Source of the DNA: Rikenellaceae bacterium | GTDB taxonomy: Bacteria; Bacteroidota; Bacteroidia; Bacteroidales; UBA932 | Reading direction: 5' to 3' | Assembly: GCA_900767375.1 (NCBI GenBank) | Contig: CAAFYX010000128.1 | Location: forward strand, 1-18,474 | Length of the DNA: 18,474 nucleotides | Shown: positions 1 to 7,178 of the stretch, piece after piece | Layout of the letters: each line of letters begins with the position of its first letter | Numbering within the stretch: the stretch's first letter is position 1 | Program-made: the position numbers and the translations under genes | The notes under the pieces: generated by a model | Told to the model about the DNA's origin: nothing | Seen by the model: only the letters and a program-made list of their open reading frames with translations | Databases searched by the model: none

Positions 1-1
1 C

Positions 2-688
2 GAAGGTGACGCAGTAGAGTTCATGTATTTCTCCGAGGACGGGGAGATGGGATATCCGGGCAACCTCAAGGCAGTGGCCCACTACGAGTGGAGCGAGGAC
101 AATGAGATAAAGCTCACCCTCACCGCCGAGTGCGATGCCCCGACTTTCGTAAACCTCACCAACCACGCTTATTTCAATCTCAACGGCGAGGGCAGCGGCA
201 CTGTCCTGAACCATATGCTCAAGCTGAACTGCTCCGAGTACCTTCCTACCGACGACACCCAGATCCCTCTGGGGGACAGCCAGCCTGTCGCCGGAACCCC
301 GATGGACTTCGTCAATGCAAAGACCGTCGGCCGCGACATCAGAGCCGACTTCGAGGCTCTGAAGATCGGCAACGGCTACGACCATTGCTGGGTAATCGAC
401 GGCGCCCAGGAAGGCCAGCTCCAGTCCTGCGCCAAGCTCTGGTCCGAGGAGAGCGGCCGTATGATGGAGATCATCACCACCCAGCCGGGCCTCCAGGTCT
501 ACACCGCCAACTGGCTTGCAGGCTGCCCAGAGGGCAAGAACGGCCACATCTATGGCAATAACGACGGCATCGCCCTCGAGTGCCAGCACTTCCCTGACTC
601 ACCTAACAAGCCTGAGTATCCTTCAACCCTCCTCAAGCCGGGAGAGGTTTATGAGGAGGCTATCATTTACGCATTCACCACTCTCTGA
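2..688 (+). CDS. galM: Aldose 1-epimerase (galactose mutarotase), 5'-truncated by window edge
   Basis: The frame is open from the window edge (codon at 2-4), so the N-terminal third lies outside; 228 residues remain of a family usually about 340-380 long. The enzyme interconverts alpha and beta anomers of aldoses such as galactose or glucose and feeds the Leloir pathway. Visible family signatures are TNHAYFNL (catalytic-acid His codon at 164-166), NGYDH (conserved Asp codon at 380-382) and ALECQHFPDSPN (catalytic-base Glu codon at 578-580), in the expected order and spacing. The C-terminal GEVYEEAIIYAF block is also typical. No signal peptide can be judged because the start is missing. The stop codon is followed after one base by the thyA start, so the two genes are probably co-transcribed. 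Symbol is by family resemblance; substrate is not determined. Confidence 0.93.
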   Translation, partial: EGDAVEFMYFSEDGEMGYPGNLKAVAHYEWSEDNEIKLTLTAECDAPTFVNLTNHAYFNLNGEGSGTVLNHMLKLNCSEYLPTDDTQIPLGDSQPVAGTPMDFVNAKTVGRDIRADFEALKIGNGYDHCWVIDGAQEGQLQSCAKLWSEESGRMMEIITTQPGLQVYTANWLAGCPEGKNGHIYGNNDGIALECQHFPDSPNKPEYPSTLLKPGEVYEEAIIYAFTTL

Positions 689-689
689 T

Positions 690-1484
690 ATGAAACAGTA
701 CCTGGATTTGCTCCGTACTATCCGTGACACCGGAGTGGTCAAGAGTGACCGTACGGGCGTAGGAACAAAAAGCATTTTCGGCTATCAGATGCGCTTCAAC
801 CTTCAGGAGGGCTTCCCTCTCCTGACCACAAAGAAAGTCCATCTGAAGTCCATCATATATGAGCTTCTGTGGTTTATATCAGGAGATACGAACGTCAAAT
901 ACCTCCAGGACCACAAGGTGACCATCTGGGACGAATGGGCCGATGAGAACGGCGACCTGGGCCCTGTCTACGGGCACCAGTGGCGCAGCTGGCCGGCTCC
1001 TGACGGACGGTCCATAGACCAGCTTTCGCAGGTTGTCGATACGATAAAGAACAATCCTGATTCCCGCCGCATGCTCGTGTGCGCCTGGAATCCGGGAGAG
1101 GTGGACAAGATGGCCCTGCCACCTTGCCACTGCCTGTTCCAGTTCTACGTGGCGGACGGGAAGCTCAGCTGCCAGCTCTACCAGCGCAGCGCCGATACAT
1201 TCCTCAGCGTTCCGTTCAATATTGCTTCCTACGCGCTTCTGACAATGATGATTGCACAGGTGTGCGGCCTGCAGCCGGGCGAGTTCATCCATACCACGGG
1301 TGACACCCATCTTTATCTGAATCATCTGGAGCAGGTGGAGGAGCAGCTTTCGCGCGAACCGCGCGCGCTTCCTAAGATGAAGCTCAACCCTGAGGTCAAG
1401 AGCATCTATGACTTCAAGTATGAGGATTTCACACTCGAAGATTACGACCCGTGGCCGGCCATAAAGGCTCCGGTGGCGGTTTAA
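690..1484 (+). CDS. thyA: Thymidylate synthase ThyA
   Basis: The enzyme methylates dUMP to dTMP using 5,10-methylene-tetrahydrofolate, releasing dihydrofolate; cytoplasmic. The 264-residue product has the same length as E. coli ThyA and matches it nearly end to end from memory: SDRTGVGTKSIFG near the N-terminus, IWDEWADENGDLGPVYG, PDSRRM, the active-site block LPPCHCLFQFYV, CQLYQRSADTFL, PFNIASYALL, GDTHLYLNH and the terminal IKAPVAV. The active-site Cys is the first of the PCHC pair, matching Cys146 of E. coli. The frame is open further upstream to 516, but that extension runs through galM in another frame and has no family similarity, so the ATG at 690 (MKQYLDLL) is the start. It lies one base after galM and 12 bp before folA, whose product recycles the dihydrofolate made here. 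Confidence 0.98.
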   Translation: MKQYLDLLRTIRDTGVVKSDRTGVGTKSIFGYQMRFNLQEGFPLLTTKKVHLKSIIYELLWFISGDTNVKYLQDHKVTIWDEWADENGDLGPVYGHQWRSWPAPDGRSIDQLSQVVDTIKNNPDSRRMLVCAWNPGEVDKMALPPCHCLFQFYVADGKLSCQLYQRSADTFLSVPFNIASYALLTMMIAQVCGLQPGEFIHTTGDTHLYLNHLEQVEEQLSREPRALPKMKLNPEVKSIYDFKYEDFTLEDYDPWPAIKAPVAV

Positions 1485-1496
1485 GAAGATATTGTT

Positions 1497-1991
1497 ATGG
1501 AGAAATGTTTGATTGTGGCCGTCGCGGACGATTGGGCGATAGGCGTGAAGGGCGGACTGCCCTGGCACTTGGCCGAGGACTTGAAGTATTTCAAGTCGCA
1601 GACCAAGGGCTTTCCTGTCATCATGGGCAGGACTACGTATTTTTCATTGCCGGTCAGGCCGCTGGCGGGGCGCAAGAACATTGTCCTGAATCTCGGCGGT
1701 GAGCCGATTGAGGGAGCGACATGCGTCTATTCCTTCGACGAGGCTTATGCCGAGGCGGAGGCGACCGGTGCGGAAAAGTGTTTCGTGATGGGCGGTGCGT
1801 CCGTCTATCGCGCAGCAATGATGGATATGGACAGGCTCTATATCACTCACGTGCATGCCACCGTCCCTGAAGCAGATGCATTCTTCCCTGTCATCAGCGA
1901 TGAAGTCTGGGAGAAGGAGAGCGTCAGTGAGACCCACGTCGACGAAGAGACTGGATTCTCCTTTGAATTTGTAGTTTACAGAAAGCGTTAG
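1497..1991 (+). CDS. folA: Dihydrofolate reductase
   Basis: NADPH-dependent reduction of dihydrofolate to tetrahydrofolate, the partner reaction of the ThyA step encoded just upstream. The 164-residue protein is of normal length for a bacterial type I DHFR. Visible motifs are the AIGVKGGLPWHL substrate loop, the catalytic acid D28 in AEDLKYFK, the cofactor-binding VIMGRTTYFSL and GRKNIVL segments, and the second nucleotide-binding segment FVMGGASVY. The start ATG lies 12 bp after the thyA stop in an AT-rich spacer without a clear Shine-Dalgarno sequence. The thyA-folA pairing is very common and supports both assignments. Nothing in the active-site segments suggests an unusual, antifolate-resistant form. 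Confidence 0.97.
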   Translation: MEKCLIVAVADDWAIGVKGGLPWHLAEDLKYFKSQTKGFPVIMGRTTYFSLPVRPLAGRKNIVLNLGGEPIEGATCVYSFDEAYAEAEATGAEKCFVMGGASVYRAAMMDMDRLYITHVHATVPEADAFFPVISDEVWEKESVSETHVDEETGFSFEFVVYRKR

Positions 1992-2018
1992 GCTTTTCCG
2001 GGAGGCAGTAGTGTATTG

Positions 2019-3386
2019 ATGAAAACCAAGAAAGAACGTTTTGGCAGCAGGACAGCTGTTATCTTTGCCATGGCCGGTTCGGCCATCGGTCTGGGCAACA
2101 TCTGGCGTTTCCCGTATATGGTCGGGGAGCACGGCGGGGCAGTGTTTGTCATTGTGTACATCGCCGCAACCGTTCTGGTTTCCCTTCCTGTCTTCATTGC
2201 CGAGGCGGTCATCGGGCGGCGCAGCCGTACCAATGCGCGCGACGCCTTCTCTTCGCTGAGGAACGGCAGCCGTTTCTGGAAGATTGCTGGTTTTCTGCCC
2301 ATTCTCGTTCCCGTCCTGATAGCATCGTATTACAGCGTCATCGGAGGCTGGTCACTTGAGTACTTCTTCAAGGCCTGCTCAGGTGCGTTCATGAATGCTT
2401 CTCCGGAGGGCGCGATAGGGATGTTCGGCGGATTCATCTGTTCCAGCTGGCTCCCGGTGGTGCTCCACCTTGTGTTCTTCGCCCTTTGTGCCGTTGTGGT
2501 CGCGTTCGGTGTGAAATCGGGCATCGAAAAGTTCAGCAAGGCTATTCTGCCTTTGCTTTTCGTGCTGATAGTTCTGATCGCTGTGTATTCCATCAGCCTT
2601 CCAGGCTCGATGGCCGGTGTCAAATACCTCTTCAAACCGGATTTCAGCGAGCTTACGCCACGTACTTTCGCATATGCCCTGGGGCAGAGCTTCTATTCGC
2701 TTTCCCTTGGTATGGGAACGATAATCACTTACAGCTCATACGTCAGCAAGAAGGAGAACCTTATGACCACCAGTGCCGGCACTGCTGTCTCGGACCTTCT
2801 TTTCGCCATTCTGGCCGGTCTGGCCATAATGCCGGCGGTCTTTGCTGCGGGCATTGAGCCGGGAGCGGGCCCGGGGCTTGTGTTCCAGAGCATTCCGTTC
2901 ATTTTCTGCAAGATGGGCGTGGAACTGCCTGTTCTCAGCAGAATAGCCGCCATCCTTTTCTTCTTCACCATAATCATTGCTGCGATGACCTCGCTGATCT
3001 CCCTGATCGAGGTGGGAGTATCATTCCTGGTGGACAAGTTCGGCATGGGCAGGCCGCGGGCGGTGACATTGATATTCGTTATCTGCGGCTCGCTGGGAGT
3101 GCTTTGCTCCCTGTCCTTCGGGCCGCTCAGCGGAGTGGTGGTGGCCGGAAAGAATATATTCGACATCTTCGACTGGCTGACATCCAACGTTCTTCTGCTC
3201 ATAATGGCGTTCCTGACGGTGATTTTCGCCGGGTTCATTATGAAGAAGGAGGATGTGAAGGATGAATTCACGAACGCAGGCGGCCTGCCTCGGAATTCAA
3301 GGATGTTCGGTGTAGTTTATTTTCCGATGAAATGGGTTGCTCCGATAGCTGTGGCCCTGATATTCTTCACAAATTTCATATTATAG
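2019..3386 (+). CDS. Sodium-dependent transporter, NSS/SNF family (LeuT fold), copy 1
   Basis: An inner-membrane sodium-coupled symporter, probably for an amino acid or related small molecule; the substrate cannot be read from sequence. The 455-residue protein carries the TM1 signature GSAIGLGNIWRFPYMVG, whose unwound part binds substrate and sodium in LeuT, the TM6 segment GQSFYSLSLGMGTIITYSSY, and a TM8 segment with AAMTSLIS, where the TS pair matches the sodium-2 site of LeuT. Hydrophobic segments run through the whole length and end with a final helix ALIFFTNFIL, consistent with 11-12 spans. A TTG at 2016 could extend the frame by one codon; the ATG at 2019 is preferred. GGAGG at 2001-2005 lies 13 bp upstream, rather far for a ribosome site. 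It lies 27 bp after folA and directly abuts its paralogue. Confidence 0.93.
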   Translation: MKTKKERFGSRTAVIFAMAGSAIGLGNIWRFPYMVGEHGGAVFVIVYIAATVLVSLPVFIAEAVIGRRSRTNARDAFSSLRNGSRFWKIAGFLPILVPVLIASYYSVIGGWSLEYFFKACSGAFMNASPEGAIGMFGGFICSSWLPVVLHLVFFALCAVVVAFGVKSGIEKFSKAILPLLFVLIVLIAVYSISLPGSMAGVKYLFKPDFSELTPRTFAYALGQSFYSLSLGMGTIITYSSYVSKKENLMTTSAGTAVSDLLFAILAGLAIMPAVFAAGIEPGAGPGLVFQSIPFIFCKMGVELPVLSRIAAILFFFTIIIAAMTSLISLIEVGVSFLVDKFGMGRPRAVTLIFVICGSLGVLCSLSFGPLSGVVVAGKNIFDIFDWLTSNVLLLIMAFLTVIFAGFIMKKEDVKDEFTNAGGLPRNSRMFGVVYFPMKWVAPIAVALIFFTNFIL

Positions 3387-4757
3387 ATGGCATCTGGGAG
3401 AGGACATTTTACAGGCCGGTTTGCAGCGGTGATGGCCATGGCCGGCTCGGCCATTGGCCTGGGCAACATATGGAGATTCCCTTATATGGTGGGTCAGAAT
3501 GGCGGCGCGGCATTCGTGCTGGTCTATCTGCTGGCGGCCCTGCTGCTGTGCGTGCCTATTTTCGTGGCGGAGTCCGTCATTGGCAAAAAGACGCAGCTCA
3601 GCACTTTCGGGGCTATGGATGCACTTGCTCCGGGCACCCAATGGAAATGGATGGGACTCCTTACTGTCCTTACTCCCCTTGTCATCCTTTCCTTCTATAG
3701 TGTGGTGGGTGGATGGTCCATCGATTATCTGGGCAGGTCGCTTGCCCTGGCATTCTCCGACCCTTCTGTGGGACAGGCTGAGCATTCTGCCACGTTCGGA
3801 GCCTTCATATCGTCTCCTTGGAAGCCGCTGGTGTTCCATACGGTGTTCATCCTCATAAACGTGGTGGTGGTGATGGCCGGTGTACGCAAAGGGATAGAGT
3901 TCTTCACAAAATACACCACTCCGGTCCTCTTTGTCCTGATAGTGGCGATTATGGTTTATTCCCTGTCGCTTCCGGGCTCTTCCGCCGGTGTGGAGTATCT
4001 TGTCAAGCCGGATTTCTCCAAGCTGACGTCCTCTTCGGTACTCGCTGCGATGGGTCAGGCGTTCTTCTCGCTTTCCCTGGGTGTCGGCTGTGTCCTGACC
4101 TACTCGTCATATCTGAAGAAGGATGAAAACCTTCTGGCTACCGGCTCGCTTACCGTAATATTCGACCTGATGTTCGCGCTGATTGCGGGATTCGCCATTA
4201 TGCCGGCTGTGTTTGCTGCCGGTATCGAGCCTGGAGCCGGGCCGGGCCTGATTTTCGAGACGCTGCCGTACATCTTTTCGCAGATGGGGGCACAATCCCT
4301 GTTCCTGAGCGCTGCAGTGGCCATATTGTTCTTTGTGACCATTTTGTTCGCGGCTTTGACATCATCAGTTTCGATGCTGGAGGTAGGGGTGTCGTTCCTC
4401 GTAGACCAGAAGGGTATGAGCCGCCGTCGCGCCACTCTTCTTCTGGGTGCCTGCTGCTGGGCGCTCGGTCTGCTGTGTTCGCTTTCTTTCGGTCCTCTTT
4501 CCGGCGTCAGCATCCTCGGTCTGAGCATATTCGATTTCTGCGATGCGCTGACCTCCAACTTCCTGATGACCTTCGGCAGCCTTCTGTTCGTCCTGTTCGT
4601 CGGTTGGGTGATGGACAAGCAGTCAGTGCGCGACGAGTTCACAGCTTCCGGGAGGCTCAAGGTCAATGACAGGATCTTCGGCGTGCTGTATGTGTTCATA
4701 CGCTACGTCGCTCCGGTGGCCATCATGGTCATCTTCGTTTCCAACTTGATTTCTTAA
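3387..4757 (+). CDS. Sodium-dependent transporter, NSS/SNF family (LeuT fold), copy 2
   Basis: A second 456-residue NSS-family symporter, clearly a paralogue of the gene just upstream. Shared blocks include AMAGSAIGLGNIWRFPYMVG, IMPAVFAAGIEPGAGPGL, LCSLSFGPLSGV and the C-terminal DEFT region, while the extracellular loops and segments around TM3-TM4 diverge. TM1 and TM6 signatures (GQAFFSLSLGVGCVLTYSSY) and the TM8 TSS motif (AALTSSVSMLEV) are intact, so both copies should be functional. The ATG follows the upstream TAG with no intervening base, implying translational coupling. The reading frame ends shortly before an AT-rich inverted repeat and a long palindrome. Substrate is unknown; divergence in the loops suggests that the copies may differ in substrate or affinity. 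Confidence 0.93.
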   Translation: MASGRGHFTGRFAAVMAMAGSAIGLGNIWRFPYMVGQNGGAAFVLVYLLAALLLCVPIFVAESVIGKKTQLSTFGAMDALAPGTQWKWMGLLTVLTPLVILSFYSVVGGWSIDYLGRSLALAFSDPSVGQAEHSATFGAFISSPWKPLVFHTVFILINVVVVMAGVRKGIEFFTKYTTPVLFVLIVAIMVYSLSLPGSSAGVEYLVKPDFSKLTSSSVLAAMGQAFFSLSLGVGCVLTYSSYLKKDENLLATGSLTVIFDLMFALIAGFAIMPAVFAAGIEPGAGPGLIFETLPYIFSQMGAQSLFLSAAVAILFFVTILFAALTSSVSMLEVGVSFLVDQKGMSRRRATLLLGACCWALGLLCSLSFGPLSGVSILGLSIFDFCDALTSNFLMTFGSLLFVLFVGWVMDKQSVRDEFTASGRLKVNDRIFGVLYVFIRYVAPVAIMVIFVSNLIS

Positions 4758-4777
4758 AATATAGTTGTTTATATTTT
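4756..4777 (+). terminator. AT-only hairpin at the end of the transporter gene, possible weak terminator
   Basis: AAAATATA at 4756-4763 is perfectly complementary to TATATTTT at 4770-4777, with a six-base loop GTTGTT, and is followed by two more T residues (4778-4779). It starts inside the stop codon of the second transporter. The stem has no G:C pairs, so it would be weak; it is listed as a possible + strand terminator only. Its right arm shares three T residues with the left arm of the long palindrome that follows, so the full forms of the two stems exclude each other. Confidence 0.3.
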
Positions 4778-4820
4778 TTGACCCTACTTGCAGGTTTTGA
4801 TATGCAAGTAGGGTCAAAAA
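4775..4820. repeat. Perfect 18-bp inverted repeat between convergent genes
   Basis: The left arm 4775-4792 (TTTTTGACCCTACTTGCA) and the right arm 4803-4820 are exact reverse complements, separated by a ten-base loop at 4793-4802. It lies between the + strand transporter (stop at 4757) and the - strand glycosyltransferase (stop at 4836), where a two-way terminator would be expected. However, on both strands the T-run is on the 5' arm and the A-run on the 3' arm, the reverse of a classical intrinsic terminator. It may still end transcription or protect mRNA 3' ends, or be a copy of a dispersed REP-like palindrome. The inverted repeat is certain; the function is not. Confidence 0.85.
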
Positions 4821-4835
4821 GTGATATGCCGGTGT

Positions 4836-6185
4836 TTAAGACAGGCTGTCGAGAAGGGCGGCGAGGGTGTGGGTGAGGGCGCTGCGTGTGTAGCGCCCGA
4901 TGCCTGAAGGGTTGAACGGGAAAGTGCCGTCCCAGGCGGCATCAATGGCCGCGCGTATCTGCCCGGCCTTGTCCCAGTCGTACATCACGCCGACGCCGGA
5001 GTCCGTGAGGACCGTGGCTGCGGCGCCGTCCTCCTGGCCTATGCCGAGAACCGGCCGGCCCGAGGCGAGGTATTCGAAGATTTTCCCAGGAAGCACGTTC
5101 CTGTATTCCGGTTCCTGTCTGAGGGGGAGTATGAGAAGCCCGGCGGCTCTTTGTTCTGCGACGGCTTCGTCGTGGGAGCGGTAGCCGAGGGCGTCCACGT
5201 GGTCTGCGAGGCCGCGCTCCGCCAGGGCGGCTATGATGGCGGCATCCACCTTTCCGACGAGCCTTATCCTTAGGGCTTTTGCAAACGCCTCATCCTCTGC
5301 GCATTTGTCTGCTATCGCATCCCATAGCGCCAGCGGATTCCCATCCTCTGCAAACAGCCCCGTGTGCGTTATGTTGAACGTTGTCGGAGAGGAGTGCTCA
5401 TCCGCGGATGGTAGCACCTCTCCGCAAATATCCACGAAATCATCGGCATCGAAACCGTTGGTGATAAGTTCCACGCGGTTCGAGGTCATCTCCTGGAACT
5501 CCTGCTGGACCAGAGGGGATACGGAAATCACCGCCGAAGCCTCATCCAGCACGCTCTTTTCGAGGCGGTGATGCCTCTGGTCAGCACACTTCGACAGATG
5601 CAGATGCTTATAATAGAACATCTTCGTCCAAGGGTCCCGGAAATCGGCAACCCAAGGGATCCCCGTCGCCCTGTGAAGGCCACGGCCGATAAGATGCATC
5701 GACTGAGGGGGTCCCGTGGTCACAATAGCGTCCACGGGATGCTCCTTCAGATATTTCTTGAGAAAACGCACTGACGGACAAACCCACCAGACGCGGGGGT
5801 CAGGGATGAAAAGATTGCCCCTGACCCAGAGGGAAAGGCTCTGCTTCCAGCTCTTTGTCCCGCCACTGATAGGGTTGACCTCACCGCCGGTGGCGCTTAC
5901 GGCCGAATCCTTGATAAGCGACTGCATGTCCGTCGAGGACTTCGAGCCGAACAGACGGCGGTAGAAACCGTACGGCTCCAGAATAGGCCGTTTGATGATT
6001 TCAGCCTCAGCTGGAATGTCCTTCAAAAGAGTCTCGTCGACTGACGAAAGTTCCGGGTTCTGCGGGGTGTACACCACAGGCTGCCAGCCCTCTGCGGGCA
6101 GGTACTTGGCGAATTTCACCCATCTCTGCACCCCCGAGCCGCCTGCCGGCGGCCAGTAGTAGGAGATTATCAGAACCCGTTTCAT
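4836..6185 (-). CDS. Glycosyltransferase, GT4-like (GT-B fold)
   Basis: A 449-residue probable sugar transferase using a nucleotide-sugar donor, likely acting at the inner face of the cytoplasmic membrane on a surface polysaccharide or glycolipid; donor and acceptor cannot be told from sequence. The N-terminus has ISYYWPPAGGSGVQRW, a pattern common in GT4 enzymes with an N-terminal acceptor-binding Rossmann domain. ISVSPLVQQEF and VELITNGFD mark the domain junction, and KIFEYLASGRPVLGIG (about residues 368-383) is the C-terminal donor-site block containing a conserved Glu (E371). There is no signal peptide or clear membrane span. The ATG at 6185 lies 10 bp after the stop of the DUF4380-like gene, so the two - strand genes are probably one transcript starting near 7106. 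No other polysaccharide genes are present in the window. Confidence 0.85.
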   Translation of the reverse strand: MKRVLIISYYWPPAGGSGVQRWVKFAKYLPAEGWQPVVYTPQNPELSSVDETLLKDIPAEAEIIKRPILEPYGFYRRLFGSKSSTDMQSLIKDSAVSATGGEVNPISGGTKSWKQSLSLWVRGNLFIPDPRVWWVCPSVRFLKKYLKEHPVDAIVTTGPPQSMHLIGRGLHRATGIPWVADFRDPWTKMFYYKHLHLSKCADQRHHRLEKSVLDEASAVISVSPLVQQEFQEMTSNRVELITNGFDADDFVDICGEVLPSADEHSSPTTFNITHTGLFAEDGNPLALWDAIADKCAEDEAFAKALRIRLVGKVDAAIIAALAERGLADHVDALGYRSHDEAVAEQRAAGLLILPLRQEPEYRNVLPGKIFEYLASGRPVLGIGQEDGAAATVLTDSGVGVMYDWDKAGQIRAAIDAAWDGTFPFNPSGIGRYTRSALTHTLAALLDSLS

Positions 6186-6195
6186 CGACAGGATT

Positions 6196-7086
6196 TTATT
6201 TTATAGCTTTCTTGACCATCTTGGCGAGCGCCTTCTGTGAAGTGCCCTCCTTGACAGGGAGAAGGTACCAGGTAACCGAGTAGGTGGCGGCTTCGCCCGG
6301 CTTCAGGGTAGTGTATGCGCCCTGGCTCTCAAGCTCGATGAAGGTTTCGCCCTCATTGCAGTAAACCTGGATCTCAGCCTCGGCAGGAGCCGGCTGTGAA
6401 GGGGTCAGATCGGCGAACTTCTTGATAAGGAGCAGGCCGTTGTTAGCGTAGGCGAGCCAGCCCTTTCCGTCAGCATTTATCTTGCGCTGCTTGTCGGAGA
6501 CATTGTACTTGAACCAGGCCAGGCCCTTGAAATCCTCGAAAGGCATCAGGTCGGCAGGGGTGATGGCGTCGACGTCGGCATCGAAGAAGATCTCTCCGGC
6601 ACCCGGTACGCGGGAAATCTCCCAAGGAGCGACCTTGCGCTCCTCGCCGGACTCATTGATGATGGAATAGCGCACCTCCACGCAGTTCTTGCCCGCGATG
6701 AACTCCTTTGTCATGCGGTAGCCGAACCTTTCGGACTTCTGGCCGGTGAGGACTACTGAGGAGCCGTTGTCGGTGACTTCATATTCCTTGTTGTCATATT
6801 CTGCTACAGGCGGCCAGTTCCATTCGCTCTGCGGGCTCGTCCAGAATGTGCTTCCGAATGAGTTCGGAGCCTTGGACTGGGAGAGAATCTCCGCTCCCTT
6901 GTACTGGAAGGAAAGGATCCTGCCGCCGAAGGTAGCATCCACCACCATGGTGACGTCGCCGGCTTCGATGGTGCGTTTCACATCATCGTCGGACGGACCT
7001 CTCATACGGAAGCCTGGGAACTGTGCGAAGGCTGAAAACGTGCCGAGAACGGCTAGGAACAGTGCTGTGGTTACAATTCTTTTCAT
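6196..7086 (-). CDS. Secreted DUF4380-like protein
   Basis: A 296-residue protein beginning with a clear signal peptide (MKRIVTTALFLAVLG, then a likely cleavage after FSAFA before Gln), so it is exported. The mature part is beta-rich and starts with a segment like VVDATFGGRILSFQYKGAEIL, followed by FWTSPQSEWNWPP; this resembles DUF4380 proteins, which are related in appearance to the galactose-mutarotase/sugar-binding beta-sandwich fold. The family assignment is by recognition and is moderately sure; activity is unknown. The open frame continues upstream to 7191, but the extra 35 residues overlap the mutS start and precede the signal peptide, so the ATG at 7086 is chosen. A -7 box for this gene lies at 7113-7120. 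It is followed after 10 bp by the glycosyltransferase gene. Confidence 0.8.
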   Translation of the reverse strand: MKRIVTTALFLAVLGTFSAFAQFPGFRMRGPSDDDVKRTIEAGDVTMVVDATFGGRILSFQYKGAEILSQSKAPNSFGSTFWTSPQSEWNWPPVAEYDNKEYEVTDNGSSVVLTGQKSERFGYRMTKEFIAGKNCVEVRYSIINESGEERKVAPWEISRVPGAGEIFFDADVDAITPADLMPFEDFKGLAWFKYNVSDKQRKINADGKGWLAYANNGLLLIKKFADLTPSQPAPAEAEIQVYCNEGETFIELESQGAYTTLKPGEAATYSVTWYLLPVKEGTSQKALAKMVKKAIK

Positions 7087-7112
7087 TATGTGTCGGGGTT
7101 TGGTTATCTTCA

Positions 7113-7120
7113 CAAAGATA
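7113..7120 (-). promoter_or_regulatory. Bacteroidota-type -7 box (TATCTTTG) for the DUF4380-like/glycosyltransferase unit
   Basis: Read on the - strand, TATCTTTG fits the Bacteroidota housekeeping -7 consensus TAnnTTTG exactly. A near match to the -33 TTTG element (TTTC) lies 20 bp upstream on the same strand. Transcription would begin around 7106, giving a leader of about 20 nt before the ATG at 7086. Confidence 0.55.
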
Positions 7121-7152
7121 GGAAGTGTCAGTAAAAAAGTGAAATATTTCCT

Positions 7153-7160
7153 TAACTTTG
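7153..7160 (+). promoter_or_regulatory. Bacteroidota-type -7 box (TAACTTTG) for mutS
   Basis: TAACTTTG matches TAnnTTTG exactly and lies 18 bp before the mutS ATG at 7179. No TTTG is seen at the -33 position, so this is a one-element prediction. It also argues against the upstream TTG at 7158 as the mutS start, because that codon lies inside the box. The two divergent -7 boxes are 32 bp apart, so each promoter's upstream region overlaps the other. Confidence 0.5.
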
Positions 7161-7178
7161 TATGTTGACAGAAAAGAG

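Noticed and set aside
516..689. N-terminal extension of thyA by 58 residues
   Set aside because: The extension lies in a different frame inside galM and ThyA homologues begin at MKQYL; the length from 690 matches E. coli exactly.
879..1568. A 229-codon open frame on the - strand across thyA and folA
   Set aside because: It is antisense to two certain genes and has no recognisable motif.
4775..4820. Classical intrinsic terminator
   Set aside because: Neither strand has a T-run after the stem; the T-runs are on the 5' arm. It is reported as an inverted repeat instead.
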